From Streptomyces sp. NBC_00390 (GTDB lineage: Bacteria > Actinomycetota > Actinomycetes > Streptomycetales > Streptomycetaceae), in contig NZ_CP107945.1 of the NCBI RefSeq assembly GCF_036057275.1, positions 6,882,001-6,946,000 on the forward strand: a DNA stretch of 64,000 nt. Direction: 5' to 3'. The notes under the pieces were generated by a model. That model was not told the DNA's origin and searched no databases. It was given only the letters and a program-made list of their open reading frames with translations. The position numbers and the translations under genes are program-made. This document shows positions 51,236 through 59,532 of the stretch, one piece after another; position 1 is the stretch's first letter; every line of letters starts with the position of its first letter.

Positions 51236-52201
51236 GTGACCGCATCCGTCGTACGTGCCCTCGCCGACGCCGCCCGCGACGCAGCCCACCTTCCCGCGCC
51301 CCGCCAGGCCTGCCGTGCCTGCGGCCACGGCGAGGCTGTACTCGCGGACCGGGCCGACGGCGTCGTCGTACGGCACGGCCAAGCCGTCGCCAAGGCGCAC
51401 GCACCCGACACCGACCCCCACGCGCACCGCGTCCGCATCGCCGTCGCGGCGCACCCCGCCCTCGGCGGAATCCTGCTGCCCCCGCTGCCGCTGCCCGCGA
51501 GCGACACCCACGGCCGGCCCGTAACGGCCTGGCCCTACGGCCTCCCCGTCGACCCCGAGGACCCCGACGCCGCCCCCTGGGAGGAGGCCGCGCTCCTGCT
51601 CGCCCGACTCCACCGCACGCGGACGGACGCTCTGCCCGGCCCGCTGCCCCCCATGCGCGGACCCGCCAAGGCCGCGGCCGCCGTGGCTCGTATGGAGGCC
51701 GCCGCAGCCGACCGCCCCGCGGCCGGCGCGGTACGCCGCGCCTGGGAGCGCCTGCCCGCCTGGGCCCGCGACGAGGCCCCCGCCCCGTCTCGCAGTGCTC
51801 TGTGCCACGGCGACCTGCACCTCGGCCAGCTCGTCCGCCACCCCGTCCCGGCGGGGCCGTGGCTGCTGATCGATGTCGACGACCTGGGGCTCGGTGATCC
51901 CGCCTGGGACCTGGCACGCCCCGCCGCATGGTTCGCGGCGGGCCTGCTGCCCCCGGAGGTCTGGCAGCGTTTCCTCGGCGCCTACACCGCCGGGCACGGC
52001 CCGGCGGTCCCCGCGGCCGGCGACCCGTGGCCCCGGCTCGACGTCCCGGCCCGCGCTCTGACCGTCCAGACCGCCGCCCTCGCGCTGGCGAAGTCGGCCG
52101 CCGAGCGCCGCGAGCTCGACGAGGTCGAGCAGGCGGTGATCGACACCTGTGCCCGAATCGGCACACTCCCACCCGAGTTGGAGTGCCATCCTGCGTCGTA
52201 G
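51236..52201 (+). CDS. Aminoglycoside-phosphotransferase-fold kinase
   Basis: A 321-residue APH-like protein. The catalytic loop LCHGDLHLGQLV and metal motif IDVDDLGLGDPAWDLA are clear (about residues 186-225); the N-lobe has VVRHGQAVAKAHAP. Such kinases modify antibiotics, homoserine, choline or sugars; no neighbour points to a substrate. GTG 51236 with GGGGGA upstream is preferred over GTG 51212. A Cys pair CRACGHG lies near residue 22. Confidence 0.8.
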   Translation: MTASVVRALADAARDAAHLPAPRQACRACGHGEAVLADRADGVVVRHGQAVAKAHAPDTDPHAHRVRIAVAAHPALGGILLPPLPLPASDTHGRPVTAWPYGLPVDPEDPDAAPWEEAALLLARLHRTRTDALPGPLPPMRGPAKAAAAVARMEAAAADRPAAGAVRRAWERLPAWARDEAPAPSRSALCHGDLHLGQLVRHPVPAGPWLLIDVDDLGLGDPAWDLARPAAWFAAGLLPPEVWQRFLGAYTAGHGPAVPAAGDPWPRLDVPARALTVQTAALALAKSAAERRELDEVEQAVIDTCARIGTLPPELECHPAS

Positions 52202-52269
52202 GGTGAATCTCTCGTCGCCGGGCAGGCATCCCGGCGACGCCGACCGAACGGCGAGGAGCTGACAAGAAC

Positions 52270-52551
52270 ATGCAGTGTCCCAAGTGCCATGCAGCGATGC
52301 ACACGTACAACCGCAACGGGGTCCAGATCGAGCAGTGCAGCGGCTGTCGCGGGATATTCCTCGACTACGGGGAGCTGGAGTCCCTGACCCGCCTCGAGTC
52401 GCAGTGGGTGCAGCAGGCCCCGCCCGCGCCGCCGGCCCCTCAGGCCTACCCCGCCGCCCCCGCTCCTGCCTGGGGCGCGCAGCACCACGGCGGCCACCAC
52501 GGCGGCCACCACCATCAGCGCGGCTTCGGCCGGATGCTCTTCTCCTCCTGA
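52270..52551 (+). CDS. TFIIB-type zinc-ribbon protein
   Basis: A 93-residue protein with an N-terminal zinc ribbon, CPKC (Cys3, Cys6) and CSGC (Cys23, Cys26) in IEQCSGCRGIFLDYGELESL, a family signature. The C-terminus is Ala/Pro-rich and ends in a His-rich tract (HHGGHHGGHHH). Function unknown. A perfect 16-bp hairpin follows, separating it from the tRNA genes. Confidence 0.85.
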   Translation: MQCPKCHAAMHTYNRNGVQIEQCSGCRGIFLDYGELESLTRLESQWVQQAPPAPPAPQAYPAAPAPAWGAQHHGGHHGGHHHQRGFGRMLFSS

Positions 52552-52567
52552 ACCCCGGAGGAACGAC

Positions 52568-52603
52568 AAAGCCCCCCGGCCGTCTCGACGGCCGGGGGGC
52601 TTT
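52568..52603. terminator. Strong bidirectional terminator
   Basis: AAAGCCCCCCGGCCGT pairs perfectly over 16 bp with ACGGCCGGGGGGCTTT around CTCG, with A and T tails on either side. It sits between the zinc-ribbon gene and the convergent tRNA array. Confidence 0.92.
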
Positions 52604-52606
52604 GGC

Positions 52607-52681
52607 TGGTGCGCGATACTGGGATTGAACCAGTGACCTCTTCCGTGTCAGGGAAGCGCTCTCCCGCTGAGCTAATCGCGC
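52607..52681 (-). tRNA. tRNA-Val(GAC), CCA encoded
   Basis: The cloverleaf has acceptor GCGCGAT/ATCGCGC, D-arm with TAGCTCAGCGGGAGAG, anticodon loop CTGACAC (anticodon GAC), T-arm TGGTTCAATCCCA. CCA is encoded at 52609-52607. It is the last gene of a five-tRNA array read leftwards. Confidence 0.95.
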
Positions 52682-52730
52682 AGGTCCCCGTGCCGAAGCC
52701 GGGGGAGAACCTGCAGGTACTGCAACCACG

Positions 52731-52802
52731 TGCGCGATACTGGGATTGAACCAGTGACCTCTTCCGTGTCAGGGAAGCGCTCTCCCGCTGAGCTAATCGC
52801 GC
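52731..52802 (-). tRNA. tRNA-Val(GAC), second copy
   Basis: The mature body is identical to the preceding tRNA-Val(GAC), but the 3' end is followed by CGT, so CCA must be added post-transcriptionally. Confidence 0.95.
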
Positions 52803-52822
52803 GGGGATCCGGACGGATCCAG

Positions 52823-52894
52823 TGGACGATACTGGGATTGAACCAGTGACCTCTTCCGTGTCAGGGAAGCGCTCTCCCGCTGAGCTAATCGTCC
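52823..52894 (-). tRNA. tRNA-Val(GAC), third copy with a different acceptor stem
   Basis: Same body and anticodon GAC, but the acceptor stem is GGACGAT/ATCGTCC, with compensated changes at both sides. No CCA is encoded. Discriminator A. Confidence 0.95.
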
Positions 52895-52895
52895 T

Positions 52896-52969
52896 TGGAG
52901 GTGGAGACGGGATTTGAACCCGTGTAGACGGCTTTGCAGGCCGTTGCCTCGCCTCTCGGCCACTCCACC
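52896..52969 (-). tRNA. tRNA-Cys(GCA)
   Basis: Acceptor GGTGGAG/CTCCACC, anticodon loop CTGCAAA (GCA), T-arm GGGTTCAAATCCC, discriminator U as usual for Cys, and CCA encoded at 52898-52896. One base separates it from the next tRNA. Confidence 0.95.
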
Positions 52970-53007
52970 CGGAGTGCAGGGGGTTCGGGAAGATCCCCCT
53001 CTTCTCG

Positions 53008-53080
53008 AGCGGACGACGAGATTCGAACTCGCGACCCTCACCTTGGCAAGGTGATGCTCTACCAACTGAGCCACGTCCGC
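53008..53080 (-). tRNA. tRNA-Gly(GCC)
   Basis: Acceptor GCGGACG/CGTCCGC, D-arm GGCTCAGTTGGTAGAGC, anticodon loop TTGCCAA (GCC), T-arm GAGTTCGAATCTC. It is first in the leftward array; its promoter lies in the 199-base gap shared with pabB. Confidence 0.95.
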
Positions 53081-53279
53081 TTGTCGTTTCCGGCCCGCTT
53101 GCGCGTCCCGGCGACGTGTTGAACTCTAGCGGATTCCTGGGCCAGCACAAAAACGCGTTTCCGCAGCGTGCTGACGTGTGTTCGCGTCACGGCAGCTCAT
53201 CCGCGGCTCGGCGGCGGCTGATCAACGCCCTGCCCACTGCCGTCGGCACTCCATAGTCCCCGGTCATACACTCACAGAC

Positions 53280-54338
53280 GTGCACGACCTTGCTCCTATG
53301 GCCCGCTTCGGCCATCTCGTCGCCACCGGGCTGCGGGATGTGACCAACGACCCTGCGGCCCTCGACTCCGCCGGCTTCTGGGCCGTCGCCGCAGACTTCG
53401 AGGGCCGTCTGACCTGTGCCCGCTTCGATGACATCCGTATCGAGCCGGTGCCCGACCCGGTGCCCGGCCAGTGGCAGGGCCCGGCCGCCGGCGACTGGAG
53501 CACCTCGCTGGACCGCGCCGCCTACACCGCGGGCGTACGCCGGATCCGGGAGCACATCGCGGCGGGCGAGGTCTACCAGGCCAACCTCTGCCGGGTGCTG
53601 TCCGCCCCGCTGCCCGACCCGGCGGCCGCCGATGTCGACGCACTGACGGCACTGCTCGCCCGTGGCAACCCGGCCCCCTACGCAGGAACGATCCGGCTGC
53701 CGGCGTACGGCGTCGAGATCGCCACTGCCTCGCCCGAGCTGTATCTGCGGCGCATAGGGGACACGGTGGAGTCCGGCCCGATCAAGGGCACCGGACGCAC
53801 CGCCGAGGAGCTGCTCGAGAAGGATCACGCCGAGAACGTGATGATCGTCGACCTGGTCCGCAACGACCTGGGCCGGGTCTGCGCCACGGGGAGCGTGAGC
53901 GTCCCCGCGCTGTGCGCCGTCGAGCCCCACCCCGGACTCGTGCACCTCGTCTCCACCGTCCGCGGCGAGCTCGCGCGGGACGCGGGCTGGCGCGAACTGC
54001 TCGCCGCCACCTTCCCGCCCGGATCGGTCACCGGCGCACCCAAATCCAGCGCCCTGAAGATCATCGACGCTCTGGAGACCGCTCCCCGCGGACCGTACTG
54101 CGGCGGAATCGGCTGGGTGGACGCCGACCGCGGCACCGGGGAGCTCGCGGTCGGCATACGCACCTTCTGGATCGACCGCACACCGGCCGACGGCCCCCGA
54201 CTCCGCTTCGGTACGGGCGCCGGGATCACCTGGGGCTCCGACCCCGAGCTGGAGTGGGCCGAGACCGAGCTCAAGGCCTCGCGGCTGCTCGCGGTAGCGT
54301 CGGGCGCATACGCGGCAAGCGGAAGGACAGCTGGATGA
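53280..54338 (+). CDS. pabB: Aminodeoxychorismate synthase component I-like
   Basis: A 352-residue chorismate-binding enzyme. EHIAAGEVYQANLCR, ASPELYLRR, SGPIKGTGRT, DHAENVMIVDLVRNDLGRVC, FPPGSVTGAPKSSALKIID and GPYCGGIGW are the family blocks. It aminates chorismate for p-aminobenzoate. I place the start at GTG 53280, where TACACT (53267-53272) seven bases upstream can be the -10 of a leaderless mRNA; the frame is open to 53178. Overlap with pabC by ATGA supports the PabB rather than anthranilate role. Confidence 0.9.
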   Translation: MHDLAPMARFGHLVATGLRDVTNDPAALDSAGFWAVAADFEGRLTCARFDDIRIEPVPDPVPGQWQGPAAGDWSTSLDRAAYTAGVRRIREHIAAGEVYQANLCRVLSAPLPDPAAADVDALTALLARGNPAPYAGTIRLPAYGVEIATASPELYLRRIGDTVESGPIKGTGRTAEELLEKDHAENVMIVDLVRNDLGRVCATGSVSVPALCAVEPHPGLVHLVSTVRGELARDAGWRELLAATFPPGSVTGAPKSSALKIIDALETAPRGPYCGGIGWVDADRGTGELAVGIRTFWIDRTPADGPRLRFGTGAGITWGSDPELEWAETELKASRLLAVASGAYAASGRTAG

Positions 54339-55165
54339 AGCTTTGGGTCAACGGCGCACTCGTGGACGCCGAGGACGCGCGGGTGTCGGTCTTCGATCAC
54401 GGACTGACCGTGGGCGACGGCATCTTCGAGACCATCAAAGCGGTCCACGGGCAGCCCTTCGCGCTCACCCGCCACCTCGACCGGCTGACCCGCTCGGCGG
54501 CGGGCCTCAACCTGCCCGAGCCCGACCATGACGAGATCCGCCACGCCTGCGATGCGGTCCTGGCCGCCAACCCGATGCCCCTGGGCCGGCTGCGTCTCAC
54601 CTACACCGGCGGCCTCTCACCGCTCGGCTCCGACCGTGGTGAGCAGGGTCCGACCCTCGTCGTCGCCCTCGGCGAGAGCCCGCGCCGTCCCGACACCACC
54701 GCCGTGATCACCGTCCCCTGGACACGCAACGAGCGCGGCGCGCTGACCGGGCTGAAGACCACCTCGTACGCGGAGAACGTGGTCGCGCTCGCCAAGGCGC
54801 GCGAGCGGGGTGCGTCCGAGGCACTGTTCGCCAACACCGTGGGGCAGCTGTGCGAGGGCACCGGCTCCAACGTCTTCGTGGTGCTCGACGGCGAACTGCA
54901 CACCCCGCCGGTATCCTCCGGCTGCCTCGCGGGCATCACCCGCGCCCTGACGGTGGAGTGGACGGGGGCCAAGGAGACCGATCTGCCGCTGGACGTACTG
55001 CACCGGGCCGAGGAGATCTTCCTGACCTCCACGCTCCGCGACGTCCAGGCGGTTCACCGCGTCGACGGCCGTGATCTCACGGGAGCCCCGGGACCCGTCA
55101 CCGCCAAGGCCATGCGGATCTTCGACGAGCGCTCGGCCGCCGACCCGGATCCGCGAGCCCGGTAA
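54335..55165 (+). CDS. pabC: Aminodeoxychorismate lyase (class IV aminotransferase fold)
   Basis: A 276-residue PLP enzyme: VNGALVDAEDARVSVFDHGLTVGDGIFETI, catalytic Lys in TGLKTTSYAENVVALAKA, EALFANTVGQLCEGTGSNVF and EIFLTSTLRDVQAVHRVDG. It would release pyruvate from aminodeoxychorismate to give p-aminobenzoate. Translation is coupled to pabB by ATGA; branched-chain or D-amino-acid aminotransferase is the alternative but context argues against it. Confidence 0.9.
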   Translation: MKLWVNGALVDAEDARVSVFDHGLTVGDGIFETIKAVHGQPFALTRHLDRLTRSAAGLNLPEPDHDEIRHACDAVLAANPMPLGRLRLTYTGGLSPLGSDRGEQGPTLVVALGESPRRPDTTAVITVPWTRNERGALTGLKTTSYAENVVALAKARERGASEALFANTVGQLCEGTGSNVFVVLDGELHTPPVSSGCLAGITRALTVEWTGAKETDLPLDVLHRAEEIFLTSTLRDVQAVHRVDGRDLTGAPGPVTAKAMRIFDERSAADPDPRAR

Positions 55166-55207
55166 TAACGGGTGACGGGCGGCCGCGGGACAGGTAGAAC
55201 ACACCTG

Positions 55208-56047
55208 ATGACCACCACCCTGCGGCCGTCCGGGCCGATCCAGCGCGGCGAGTCCGGTGACACCTCGCGTATCTACGACGTCTGTGTGAACGGCAGACCC
55301 GTCGGTGCCGTCGAGCTCGCCACCCACCCCGGATTCGGACCGTCGGCCGGCGTCGTACGTGCCCTGCGGATCGACGAGCCCGACCAGCGGCGCGGCAGAG
55401 GCACCGTCGCCGCGCTCGCGGCCGAGGAAGTGCTGCGCGGCTGGGGCTGCACCCAGATCCTCGCCTCCGTCCCCGCGGAGGCCACCACGGCGCTGCGCCT
55501 GGCCGCCGCCCTCGGCTACACCGAACGCGGCCGCAACATGGCCAAGCAGCTGTCCGGCCCGGCTCCCGCCCTGCCCGAGTGCGTCGAAGGACGTCCCATG
55601 AGCGAGGCGGAGTTCGGCGCCTGGCGGGCAGGCGCCGTCGAGAGCTACGCGCAGAACTGGATGGTCCGCGGAGTGCCCGAGGAACAGGCCCGCGCCAAGT
55701 CCGAGGCCGACCACCGCACCAAGCTCCCCGACGGCCTCGCGACCCCCGGCGCCTGGATGCGCGTCCTGACCGCGGACGCCACGGTGGTCGGCCACCTCTG
55801 GGTGGCGTCGCGCGAGGAGAGCACGGGCGAGCGCGGCATGTACGTGTTCGACATCGAGGTGGCGGAGCGGCACCGCGGCCGGGGACACGGCCGCGCGCTG
55901 ATGCTGCTCGCCGAGCGGCTCGCGCACGAGGCGGGCGCGAGCCTGATCGCCCTGCACGTCTTCGCGGACAACACCCCGGCGGTCAGCCTCTACGAGACAC
56001 TCGGCTACCGCGTCACGCACCACAACTACGTCAAGCAACTGCTCTAA
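55208..56047 (+). CDS. Tandem GNAT acetyltransferase
   Basis: A 279-residue protein with two GNAT domains. The N-terminal one (to about 125) has VVRALRIDEPDQRRGRGTVAAL; the C-terminal one has YVFDIEVAERHRGRGHGRALMLLAE and ALHVFADNTPAVSLYETLGYRV, the fuller acetyl-CoA site. Tandem GNATs are common in actinobacteria; substrate unknown. It follows pabC by 42 bases. Confidence 0.87.
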   Translation: MTTTLRPSGPIQRGESGDTSRIYDVCVNGRPVGAVELATHPGFGPSAGVVRALRIDEPDQRRGRGTVAALAAEEVLRGWGCTQILASVPAEATTALRLAAALGYTERGRNMAKQLSGPAPALPECVEGRPMSEAEFGAWRAGAVESYAQNWMVRGVPEEQARAKSEADHRTKLPDGLATPGAWMRVLTADATVVGHLWVASREESTGERGMYVFDIEVAERHRGRGHGRALMLLAERLAHEAGASLIALHVFADNTPAVSLYETLGYRVTHHNYVKQLL

Positions 56048-56574
56048 CCGCGCTGGGCGTCCGACGGCTCGGTGAGCAGCCGGTCGACGATCTCCTCGAT
56101 CCGCTCCCGCAGACCTTCCTGGCTCTTGCCGCCGTCCAGCCGCTGCCCGTCGACGACATATGTCGGGGTGCCCGTGACACCGATCGCCTTGCCCTCGGCC
56201 TGGTCGGCGTCGACGATCAGGATGTGCCGCCCGTCGATCAGCGCGGTGTCGAACTCCTCGGCGTCCAGGCCCAGTTCACGAGCGACCTCGAGCAGGACCG
56301 GCTCGCCCTTCGCCGCCAGGTCCTCGGCCCGCGCCAGCACCGCCTCCGTGTACGCCCAGCCCTTGCCCTGCTCGGCCGCCTCCTCGGCGGCCTGCGCCGC
56401 GGCGAACGCGTGCTTGTGCCGCTCGAGCGGGAAATGCCGCAGCCGCAGCTCGAGACGGTCACCGTAGCGGGCGCGCAGAGCACGCAGGTCCTCCATGGCG
56501 CGATGGCAGTCGGTGCACTGGAGCTCGCACCAGACATCGAGGACGACGGGGCGGGTGGGGGTGGAGTCGCTCAT
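56044..56574 (-). CDS. DsbA-family thiol oxidoreductase-like protein
   Basis: A 176-residue thioredoxin-fold protein. The active site is CTDC in VVLDVWCELQCTDCHRAM, then the helical insert and the cis-Pro loop GVTGTPTYVVDGQRLDG. No signal peptide, so it probably acts in the cytoplasm (FrnE/DsbA-like). It overlaps the GNAT gene end by four bases, in convergent orientation. Confidence 0.87.
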   Translation of the reverse strand: MSDSTPTRPVVLDVWCELQCTDCHRAMEDLRALRARYGDRLELRLRHFPLERHKHAFAAAQAAEEAAEQGKGWAYTEAVLARAEDLAAKGEPVLLEVARELGLDAEEFDTALIDGRHILIVDADQAEGKAIGVTGTPTYVVDGQRLDGGKSQEGLRERIEEIVDRLLTEPSDAQRG

Positions 56575-56737
56575 GGGGCCAGTCTCCCAGCCCGGCTCCG
56601 CCTGCCCAACCGGGACCTGGGGAGGAGGGCGTCCCGGAGATGTCCCTGAAGGTCGTCCGTGACCGTGGCCCGGATCACGTGCGACGGTGCAGGATGGAAG
56701 GGACGTAACCGCTGCCCGCCGATGGCTGGAGGACCGG

Positions 56738-57160
56738 ATGCTGGCCGAGACCATTTGCTCCGCGGTGTCCGCGGCGGGCCTGGGCATCGCCGCGATCACG
56801 GCGTACCGCAGGCGCTTCCTCGCCGCGGCCCGCATCACCGCCTATTCACTCGTCCCCCTCGGCCTGGTGCTGACCGGCGCGGTCGAGTGGCTCGTCGACA
56901 CGGCCTTCAGCCCCACCGCCTGGGTCGGTTTCGGCCTGCTCGGCGGTGCCTGGCTGCTGTTCATGACGACCAGGGCCGTCGAGCGGCGCCGCGTCGGCGC
57001 CGGCAAGGAACCCAAGGCCGCAAAGGGGGCGCAGCGCGACGCGATCGCCCCGGCCCCGGCGCCCTCGCGCGACGCCGCCGCCCGGCCCGCGCCGAAGTCG
57101 GCCGGGACCGGGGACGACTTCAGCGACATCGAGGCGATCCTCAAGAAGCACGGGATCTGA
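56738..57160 (+). CDS. Membrane protein with charged C-terminal tail
   Basis: A 140-residue protein with three hydrophobic spans (about 6-22, 32-52, 58-82) and an Ala/Pro/Lys linker ending DDFSDIEAILKKHGI. GGAGG at ideal spacing fixes ATG 56738. The family is unknown to me. Confidence 0.78.
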   Translation: MLAETICSAVSAAGLGIAAITAYRRRFLAAARITAYSLVPLGLVLTGAVEWLVDTAFSPTAWVGFGLLGGAWLLFMTTRAVERRRVGAGKEPKAAKGAQRDAIAPAPAPSRDAAARPAPKSAGTGDDFSDIEAILKKHGI

Positions 57161-57273
57161 CTCCGGGCGCTTTCGTGAGCGCGAGCGGGCAGCGCCCGGC
57201 AGCAGCAAAGTCCGCCTTGGCGGTGCCCGGGATGTGATGAACTACCCAGCTCGGAAGGCGTGTTGGTCGATCA

Positions 57274-57459
57274 TTGCGCCCCGTGCTGCGCCATCATCAC
57301 CCCGAGATGCTCGATACCTCCCGGGGCCAGGCCCCCGCACCGACCCCAGAGCCCCGTGGCTGCCTCTTCGCGCTGTCCCAGCCGCCCCTGATGATCTTCC
57401 TCGGGGTCATCGGCTTTCTGCTTCTGATGGCCGCCGTGCACGATCTCTTCCTGCTATGA
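57274..57459 (+). CDS. Small single-span membrane protein
   Basis: A frame of 61 residues with a C-terminal hydrophobic helix LMIFLGVIGFLLLMAAVHDLFLL preceded by EPRGCLFALSQPP. The start is uncertain (TTG 57274, GTG 57283 or ATG 57307) and no clear ribosome site is seen. Natural composition argues that it is real. Confidence 0.6.
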   Translation: MRPVLRHHHPEMLDTSRGQAPAPTPEPRGCLFALSQPPLMIFLGVIGFLLLMAAVHDLFLL

Positions 57460-57482
57460 GCGCAGGCCGCGCCCCGCGCCGG

Positions 57483-58040
57483 TCAGCCCGCCGCTTCCTT
57501 GCGGCGCGCGCGATAGGCGGCGACGTGCAGGCGGTTGCCGCAGGTGCGGCTGTCGCAGTAGCGCCGGGAGCGATTGCGCGACAGGTCGACGAAGGCCCGC
57601 CCGCAGTCCGGTGCCTCGCAGCGCCGCAGTCGCTCCTGCTCACCCGCGACCACGATGAACGCCAGCGCCATTCCGCAGTCCGCCGCGAGATGGTCGGCGA
57701 TCGAGGCGCCGGGCGCGAAGTAGTGCACGTGCCAGTCGTAGCCGTCGTGGTCGGTGAGCCGCGGGGTGGTTCCCGCGCCCGCCACCAGCCCGTTGATCAG
57801 ATCTGCGGCGCCGCGGCTGTCGGGCGCCGCGAAGACTGCCGCGAACTGCGCGCGTACGCCGTGCACCGCCTTCAGGTCCCGCGGACCCAGTTCACCGACG
57901 TCGCTCACGTTGTGGCGTTGCACGAACTCGTACAGTGCCTCGACGTCCGCGAGCCTGTCGTCCTGCTCGCTCTCTGGTGCGGTGTTCACCAGATCGACGA
58001 CGGTGTCGAGGGCAAAACGGGTGTCGTGGGGGATCAGCAC
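57483..58040 (-). CDS. ABATE/CGNR zinc-finger protein
   Basis: A 185-residue protein. The N-terminal ABATE domain begins RFALDTVVDLVNTAP; the C-terminus is the CGNR zinc finger RRCEAPDCGRAFVDLSRNRSRRYCDSRTCGNRLHVAAYRAR. Proteins of this class are presumed transcription regulators. GTG 58040. Compare the divergent CGNS in the SARP fusion at 28423. Confidence 0.88.
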   Translation of the reverse strand: MLIPHDTRFALDTVVDLVNTAPESEQDDRLADVEALYEFVQRHNVSDVGELGPRDLKAVHGVRAQFAAVFAAPDSRGAADLINGLVAGAGTTPRLTDHDGYDWHVHYFAPGASIADHLAADCGMALAFIVVAGEQERLRRCEAPDCGRAFVDLSRNRSRRYCDSRTCGNRLHVAAYRARRKEAAG

Positions 58041-58117
58041 GATTCGCTCCCTGGCCTGCTGCGGGCCGGTGCCCGCCGAATTGCGCTGACTCTAGCGGTT
58101 CGTTCCCGGGCACCTGG

Positions 58118-58153
58118 ACGCCGTCACCATGGTGGAACCCATGGTGACGGCGT
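58118..58153 (-). terminator. Terminator of ssgB
   Basis: ACGCCGTCACCATGG and CCATGGTGACGGCGT form a perfect 15-bp stem with a TGGAAC loop, 80 bases beyond the ssgB stop. Confidence 0.85.
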
Positions 58154-58231
58154 GGCCGTGCGCGATATGCGGTTGTTCCGCGCGGCGCCGTCTCCCCGAG
58201 TCGGACGGCGCCGTGCAGCTCTCGGCCTGGC

Positions 58232-58645
58232 TCAGCTCTCGGCCAGGATGTGGGAGAGCTCCGTGTCGAGGTCGAAATGCCGGTGTTCGGTGCCCGGTGG
58301 CACCGCGGCATCCGTCCGCTTCAGGAACGACTCCAGGGCCCGCGCCGGGGCCTCGAGCAGGGCTTCGCCCTCCGGGGAGCTCAGTGCGATGCAGACGACG
58401 CCCTGTCCATGACTGCGGGACGGCCAGACTCTGACATCGCCCGTGCCGGTGGGCCGGTGCAGACCCTCGGCGAGAAGGTCGCGGGCGAACACCCATTCGA
58501 CCGTCTCTTCGGCTCCGGTGTGGAAGGTGGCGTGCACGGCGTAGGGATCGGCCGTGTCATACCGCAGGCCCGCGGGTACAGGCAGTGAAGACTCGCTCGA
58601 TACAACGAGGCGCAGGTGCAGCTCGCAGCTGACCGTGGTGTTCAT
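58232..58645 (-). CDS. ssgB: SsgB, sporulation-specific cell-division activator
   Basis: A 137-residue SsgA-like protein whose sequence (MNTTVSCELHLRLVVSSESS, VWPSRSHGQGVVCIALSSPEG, HFDLDTELSHILAES) matches Streptomyces SsgB, which is nearly invariant in the genus. SsgB marks septum sites in aerial hyphae and recruits FtsZ. ATG 58645 gives the usual length. The next plus-strand gene is divergent. Confidence 0.96.
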   Translation of the reverse strand: MNTTVSCELHLRLVVSSESSLPVPAGLRYDTADPYAVHATFHTGAEETVEWVFARDLLAEGLHRPTGTGDVRVWPSRSHGQGVVCIALSSPEGEALLEAPARALESFLKRTDAAVPPGTEHRHFDLDTELSHILAES

Positions 58646-58706
58646 AAGCGCCAGGGCCTTTCGCTCAGTGTGCGCTCGGGGATTCGCACGTCGGCGAAAT
58701 CGACAT

Positions 58707-58730
58707 GCCACCTACGGTGCCGTTGTAAAC
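58707..58730 (-). promoter_or_regulatory. Possible SigH-like promoter of ssgB
   Basis: On the minus strand GTTT, a 14-base spacer and GGTGGC lie about 60-85 bases before ssgB. ssgB is known to depend on stress sigma factor SigH (consensus GTTT-N14-16-GGGTAC/T). The -10 is imperfect, so this is a weak call. Confidence 0.25.
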
Positions 58731-58846
58731 CCCTCTGACCGTTTTGTGATCCCTCATGTCGCTCATCCGGCCGTGCTCGACTTTGTGTTATACGGCCATT
58801 TCGGTGATCACGTTCAATCGTGCTCGGATCCGGTAGGTTGGGAATC

Positions 58847-59350
58847 ATGAATGCGGAGAGTGACGAGCAGGGGAAGGCCGTCGCCGCGACGGCCTCGATC
58901 CCTGCGACGGGGGACGTGACAGGCGGGCCGGTGCAGCCCGGTCGGGCCGCGGAGCCGGAAGCGGTGCGCAAGGAGGAGCCGGAGCTCGGGTCCCGGGCGC
59001 CGCACTTCATCAAGCGGTCCAGACCGCTGCATCTGAGCTGGCAGGTCGGCGTCTTCATCGTCGGCCTCGCGGTGGTCGGTGCCGGCATCGTGATGCTGCC
59101 GCTGCCCGGCCCCGGCTGGCTGGTGATCTTCGGTGGTATGGCGATCTGGGCGACGGAGTTCGTCTGGGCCCAACTGGTGCTGCGCTGGACCAAGCGCAAG
59201 GTCACCGAAGCGGCTCAGCGGGCGCTCGACCCCAGGGTCCGCCGGCGCAACATCATCCTCACCACGATCGGTGTCGTGATCATCACGGTGCTGGTCGCGA
59301 TCTATGTCTGGAAGTTCGGGATCGTGATGCCCTGGAAGATCGACGAGTGA
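58847..59350 (+). CDS. PGPGW-motif membrane protein (TIGR02611-like)
   Basis: A 167-residue protein with a polar N-terminus (about 60 residues), two central spans with MLPLPGPGWLVIFGGMAIWATEF, the defining PGPGW, and a third span near the end. TAGGTT (58834-58839) seven bases before ATG 58847 suggests a leaderless mRNA. Function unknown. Confidence 0.85.
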   Translation: MNAESDEQGKAVAATASIPATGDVTGGPVQPGRAAEPEAVRKEEPELGSRAPHFIKRSRPLHLSWQVGVFIVGLAVVGAGIVMLPLPGPGWLVIFGGMAIWATEFVWAQLVLRWTKRKVTEAAQRALDPRVRRRNIILTTIGVVIITVLVAIYVWKFGIVMPWKIDE

Positions 59351-59404
59351 CCTCGAAGTGGTCAGGGGGACGCGCTGACATCGGGTAATGTTTGCGGTGC
59401 GCCC

Positions 59405-59476
59405 GGGCGATTAGCTCAGTGGGAGAGCGCTTCGTTCACACCGAAGAGGTCACTGGTTCGAACCCAGTATCGCCCA
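59405..59476 (+). tRNA. tRNA-Val(CAC)
   Basis: Acceptor GGGCGAT/ATCGCCC, D-arm TAGCTCAGTGGGAGAG, anticodon loop TTCACAC (CAC), T-arm TGGTTCGAACCCA, discriminator A; no encoded CCA. A perfect 17-bp terminator follows. Confidence 0.95.
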
Positions 59477-59482
59477 CCCGGA

Positions 59483-59521
59483 CCGAAGGCCCCGGAGACT
59501 CCACGTCTCCGGGGCCTTCGG
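59483..59521. terminator. Terminator after tRNA-Val(CAC)
   Basis: CCGAAGGCCCCGGAGAC pairs over all 17 bp with GTCTCCGGGGCCTTCGG around TCCAC. It can also end the convergent membrane-protein transcript. Confidence 0.92.
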
Positions 59522-59532
59522 CGTTGTCGTGC